Source: Castor canadensis (lineage: Eukaryota > Chordata > Mammalia > Rodentia > Castoridae). From it: a stretch of 64,000 nt of DNA. A model generated the notes under the pieces. The model was not told the DNA's origin. It saw only the letters and a list, made by a program, of their open reading frames with translations, and ran no database searches. The position numbers and the translations under genes were made by a program. The DNA lies in contig NC_133386.1 in assembly GCF_047511655.1 (NCBI RefSeq), positions 124,367,866 to 124,431,865 of the forward strand, read 5' to 3'. This document shows, in pieces, positions 60,607 to 64,000 of this stretch. Numbering within the stretch: position 1 is the first letter of the stretch; each line of letters opens with the position of its first letter.

Positions 60607-61555
60607 TATATATTATATATATATTATATATGTATATTATATATACATATATAATATATATATATAATTCTTCAGTCCTTTTCACCCCTCAGTATCCTTT
60701 CCTTTCCTCTACAATTGAACCCCCCTTGAGTGTCCCCCTTTCACATTCATGTCCCATCATCATCATCATCCTTATTATTACCATCAACATTTTAGATTGA
60801 GATTCCACAGGTGAGGAAGAACTTATGATACTTGGCTTTCTGAGCTTGAATTATCTCATTCAACATAATGATTTTAGTTCCATCCATTTTCCTGCAAATG
60901 ACAATTTCATTTTTCCTTTATGACTAATATTCCATTTATTATATTATATATTTTTTCTTTATACTATATCACATATATATTTTCTTTATTCGTTCATCAG
61001 TGGTTGGGCACCTCAGCTGATTCCACAATTTAGCTTTTGTGAACAGAGCTGCAATCAAAATAGGTATGCAATTATCTCTCTTGTATATTGATTTACACTT
61101 CAGATATATGCCCAGGACAGGCATGGCAGGAGGCCTATTTTTAATTTTTTGAGGAACCTGCATCCTGATTTCCATAGTAGTTGCACTAGTTTACATTCTC
61201 ACCAAGAATGTATGAGGGTTCCTTTATCCTCATATCCTCACCAGCTTTTGTTATTTGTTTTCTTGTTGATTGCCAATATAACTGGGATGAGATGAAATCT
61301 TAGTATCACTTTGATTTGCATTTCCTTTATGACTAAGGATGCTAAACATTTATATGTTTATTAGCCGTTTGTATTTCTTCTTCTTCCAATTCATTTGCCA
61401 ATTTATTGGATCATTTGCTCTCTTGCAGTTTAGTCTTTGACCTCTTTGTATATTTTGGAAATTAATACTTTATCTGTTGAATAGTTGGCAAAGATTTTCT
61501 CCCATTCTGTGGGAAATTCTGGCAGTTGTTTCTTGTGATGTACAGAAACTTTTTT
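60330..61555 (-). mobile_element. LINE-1 fragment, antisense
   Basis: A T-rich start is followed by 3' UTR text and ORF2 text ('CCATAGTAGTTGCACTAGTT', 'GATTTGCATTTCCTTTATGA', 'GGCAAAGATTTTCTCCCATT'). A compound simple repeat lies inside (60528-60667). It is decayed and non-coding. Confidence 0.8.
60528..60667. repeat. Compound simple repeat (TC)n(TA)n(CA)n with AT palindromes
   Basis: A (TC)n run is followed by (TA)n, a short (CA)n and 60 bases of TATA-type sequence with inverted-repeat arrangement around 60607-60667. Confidence 0.95.
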
Positions 61556-61760
61556 AAGTGTTTATTAAGCTGAGTGGGAGGAGCAAGACTGTAAAGTTGA
61601 AATCAGTTATGGCCCCCAGCCCAAAGACTTCCATCTGGAGAGAGGAGCTTTTCTGAGGAGATTTGTGTGAAGGGAAGAGAGTTGAAGTTGCAAGAATGAG
61701 GGGAAAAAAACAACAAATTCTCACCACACACATCAAGAAAGCTTAGCATTTGAGTTGTAC
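61556..61760. repeat. 205-bp direct repeat, copy 1
   Basis: It starts AAGTGTTTATTAAGCTGAGT. It aligns without indels to 62015-62219 with 24 mismatches by hand count, about 88% identity. The family is not recognised. The two copies are 254 bp apart. Confidence 0.85.
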
Positions 61761-62014
61761 AGGATATGGACCTGAACTTAATTCCCTCTCCATCCCTCAA
61801 GTGGAAGATGTCTCCATCCTGGGCTGTTTGGAGGCGGGACAACTCTTTCCCTCCTGCCTTCTTCAATGTCTTTTCATTTTATTATGCTAATAGAAGGGAC
61901 TTTGGCCATTCACCTGGTCTCCATAGCTCTTGTGAAGGTAATTTAGCCTGGAAATAGTTGTTCAACTTGGTGCTCCCATAAGGAAACACTATCTTGTTCT
62001 ACCCTCCCATTTAT

Positions 62015-62219
62015 AAGTGGTTATTAAGCTGAGTGGGAGAAGCAAGACTATAAAGTTAAAATCAATTATGGCCCCCAGCCTCAAGACTGACATCTGGAAA
62101 GAGGGGCTTTTCTGAAGAGATCTGTGTGAAGGGAAGAGAGCTGACATTGCAAGAATGAGAGGAGGAAAACAACTAATTCTCACTACACGCATCAAGAAAG
62201 CTTGGCATTTGAGTTGCAT
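62015..62219. repeat. 205-bp direct repeat, copy 2
   Basis: It starts AAGTGGTTATTAAGCTGAGT and ends TTTGAGTTGCA. The spacer between the copies (61761-62014) is not itself repeated in the window. The pair could be a tandem duplication or the ends of an old LTR-type element. Confidence 0.85.
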
Positions 62220-62364
62220 CTTGAAATTATAATAATGAGAACAAAAGGGATGAGGCTATCAAGAAAAAGGAAGGCATAAAGGTAGGAACGATAAAGGCAA
62301 CTTTAGTGATGTTCTGATAGCCAGGCTCAGCAGGTATGCAAAATGCTTGGTGAAAGGCTCAAAA

Positions 62365-62451
62365 TAAGGGAGGGGGTGGGGGCAGGGGGGAGAAATGAAC
62401 CAAGCCTTGTATGCACATATGAATAATAAAAGAAAAATGAGAAAAAAAAAA
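62365..62451 (+). mobile_element. Extremely truncated LINE-1 3' end
   Basis: Only the G-rich tract (62368-62390), 'CCAAGCCTTGTATGCACATA' and an A-rich tail of the young L1 family are present, under 90 bp in total. Confidence 0.88.
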
Positions 62452-64000
62452 GAAATCTGGGAAGAAAGATCAGAAGAGAGCTCTTGAAATGCAAAGCAAG
62501 AGATGTAGCTTCATCACTATGAGTGATGAGAAACTACTCAGTGTTTTGAAAAATTGAATTTGCATTTTAGAATGCTCACTGCAGCAGCAGCATGAGGAAT
62601 GAATTTGGGAAGAAAGAGATGGGAGATCTTAGCCCACGAGGAAAGTACCAAAAGGACCATGGAATTACGGGCATTTCTGCTAGAATTGCCTTCATCAAGG
62701 GAGTATTGGCAAATGCCCCATGTCTTCTTCAGTCACGTACCAAGACCCAAGATCAACATGTCCAGGACCTCTCTATTCTTGCCTCCTCAAGGCTACAGTC
62801 CTGCCATTCCCTGCCCCACCAGCTCACAACAACAGCAAACACACTCTAAAAATATTCTTGATGCCTTAGCCCCCTAACCAGATTTTCTATTTATCTTCAT
62901 TAACAGGGGCTTTTACAGAGTCTTCTCTGCATTGCATTCTGGCCCCTGCAGTTCCCACTCTCTTATCTATAATATAGACAAAACAAAGAGGAAAAGACAG
63001 CTGAGTCAGTCCCTTCAAAAGAGCTTTTATAGAAGCTCTGGTCAATGACTTCTACTTCCATCTCATGGGCTTCCCCAAATAGGAAGGGAGGCTGGGAAAT
63101 AACTTAACATTTTGATGCTCCCCCAAGAAAAGTAGTAAGAAAGAAAGGACAAGGGGTATTAGGAAGGCAACCATGAACCTCTGCTGTATGTCCTTCAATC
63201 TCATGTACCCTTCTGCTACACCTCTATTTCTCTTTTCTTAACATAATTTCTCAAAGGGAATACCAATGTATGTCACCTTTATTCCTTACTTCCCATCCTT
63301 TCTAATGCCACCACCACACTATGTTGCTACATCTAATGAACAAAACATTTTTCTTTGTGTTCAACTTCTCTGGCATTCACGCATTTCTCTGTTTCTTCAA
63401 CATCATACTTGCTCCCACCCCACTAGCTGTTTCTCATCCTTCCATTGGTCCCTACTCCTTTATTCAATCTTTTCAATTCAACATTTCCTTGTGCCCCCCC
63501 CCCCCTTCTTTCTTTGATTTCATCCATTCCCGTGACTTTAAGTGCAATCTTCTTATACTACTAACTCCCAATTATTCCTTTCTCCAATCTGGGACCTAGC
63601 ATCTGATCTAATCTCATACATACTTGTTTACCTCACATCTCAAACTGGTTCTCTCACAAACGTCTCTCCTGTCTCCTACTCCAAACCTGTTCTTCCTCCA
63701 GTTTCCCCTACATAGTAAATGGAATCTCTTTGGTTTTCAGACCAAAACCCAGGCAAATTAATTTCAATCCCTTTGTCTCCCTCACTTTCATATTGAATCC
63801 AACAGCAAGTCCTGGTAGTTAAATTATAAATATTTTTAAATTTTCTTTTATTGCCAGTACCACCACCCAGCATAAGCCCAACCAGCCCTCTCCTAGACTA
63901 CTGCACTGTCTTCTTCTGGATTCTCTTTTCTCTCTTCTTGCTCCCATTCAGTCCTGTCTATAGAGGGAGCCAGAGTGATTTTGTAATCTCATCGTAGTGT
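62452..64000. other. Terminal intergenic sequence without recognised features
   Basis: A C run at about 63495-63507 and C/T-rich sequence dominate 63240-64000. The overlapping short open frames at 62592-62877 have no recognised motif. No gene is called. Confidence 0.5.

Noticed and set aside
60483..60800. 105-codon open frame rich in Ile, Tyr and Ser
   Set aside because: It is a translation of simple repeats within an antisense L1.
1..64000. Bacterial or phage operons, defence systems or a new enzyme system
   Set aside because: Gene structure, repeat content and splice signals are those of a mammalian chromosome; no compact prokaryotic-style coding is present.

Overview
The window is vertebrate nuclear DNA from a mammal, almost certainly a rodent. 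It has short exons with GT-AG splice sites spread over tens of kilobases, LINE-1 fragments at several levels of decay, ancient MIR- and L2-like relics, B1-like (7SL-derived) SINEs and many ID-like (tRNA-derived) SINEs. Several SINEs fuse B1-like units to an ID-like unit (for example 11934-12247 and 30140-30475). I associate that arrangement with castorimorph rodents such as beaver or kangaroo rat; the order is an inference and the species is not determined.

The only protein-coding gene recognised is the 3' part of DLG2 (PSD-93/chapsyn-110), on the + strand from 6412 to a stop codon at 35818-35820. Nine coding exons are present. Two are alternative HOOK-region exons (6412-6511 and 7346-7391), one is an optional 42-nt cassette (10171-10212), and six are the common exons of the guanylate-kinase-like domain (17680-35820). 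All reading frames join correctly across the introns. The encoded C-terminus ends in IWIPSKEKL, which separates DLG2 from DLG1 and DLG4. The promoters, PDZ exons and SH3 exons lie upstream, outside the window.

Downstream of the stop, about 4.4 kb (35821 to about 40.3 kb) is unusually free of transposons and probably is the long 3' UTR. The best distal polyadenylation signal is at 40281-40286. From about 41.8 kb to the end the sequence is gene-poor and consists largely of nested LINE-1s and SINEs. Notable items there are a U6 snRNA-LINE-1 chimeric retrocopy (45312-46040), a young antisense L1 flanked by a clear 14-bp target-site duplication (49689-50450), an unidentified mRNA retrocopy inserted in an L1 and itself hit by two SINEs (53633-54331), and a pair of 205-bp direct repeats (61556-62219).

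I found no bacterial-style operon, CRISPR array, functional tRNA or rRNA gene, or intact transposon ORF. Most long open reading frames lie in repeats, introns or the 3' UTR and are not supported as genes. Repeat names come from recognising consensus-like sequence by eye, so subfamilies and exact edges are approximate.
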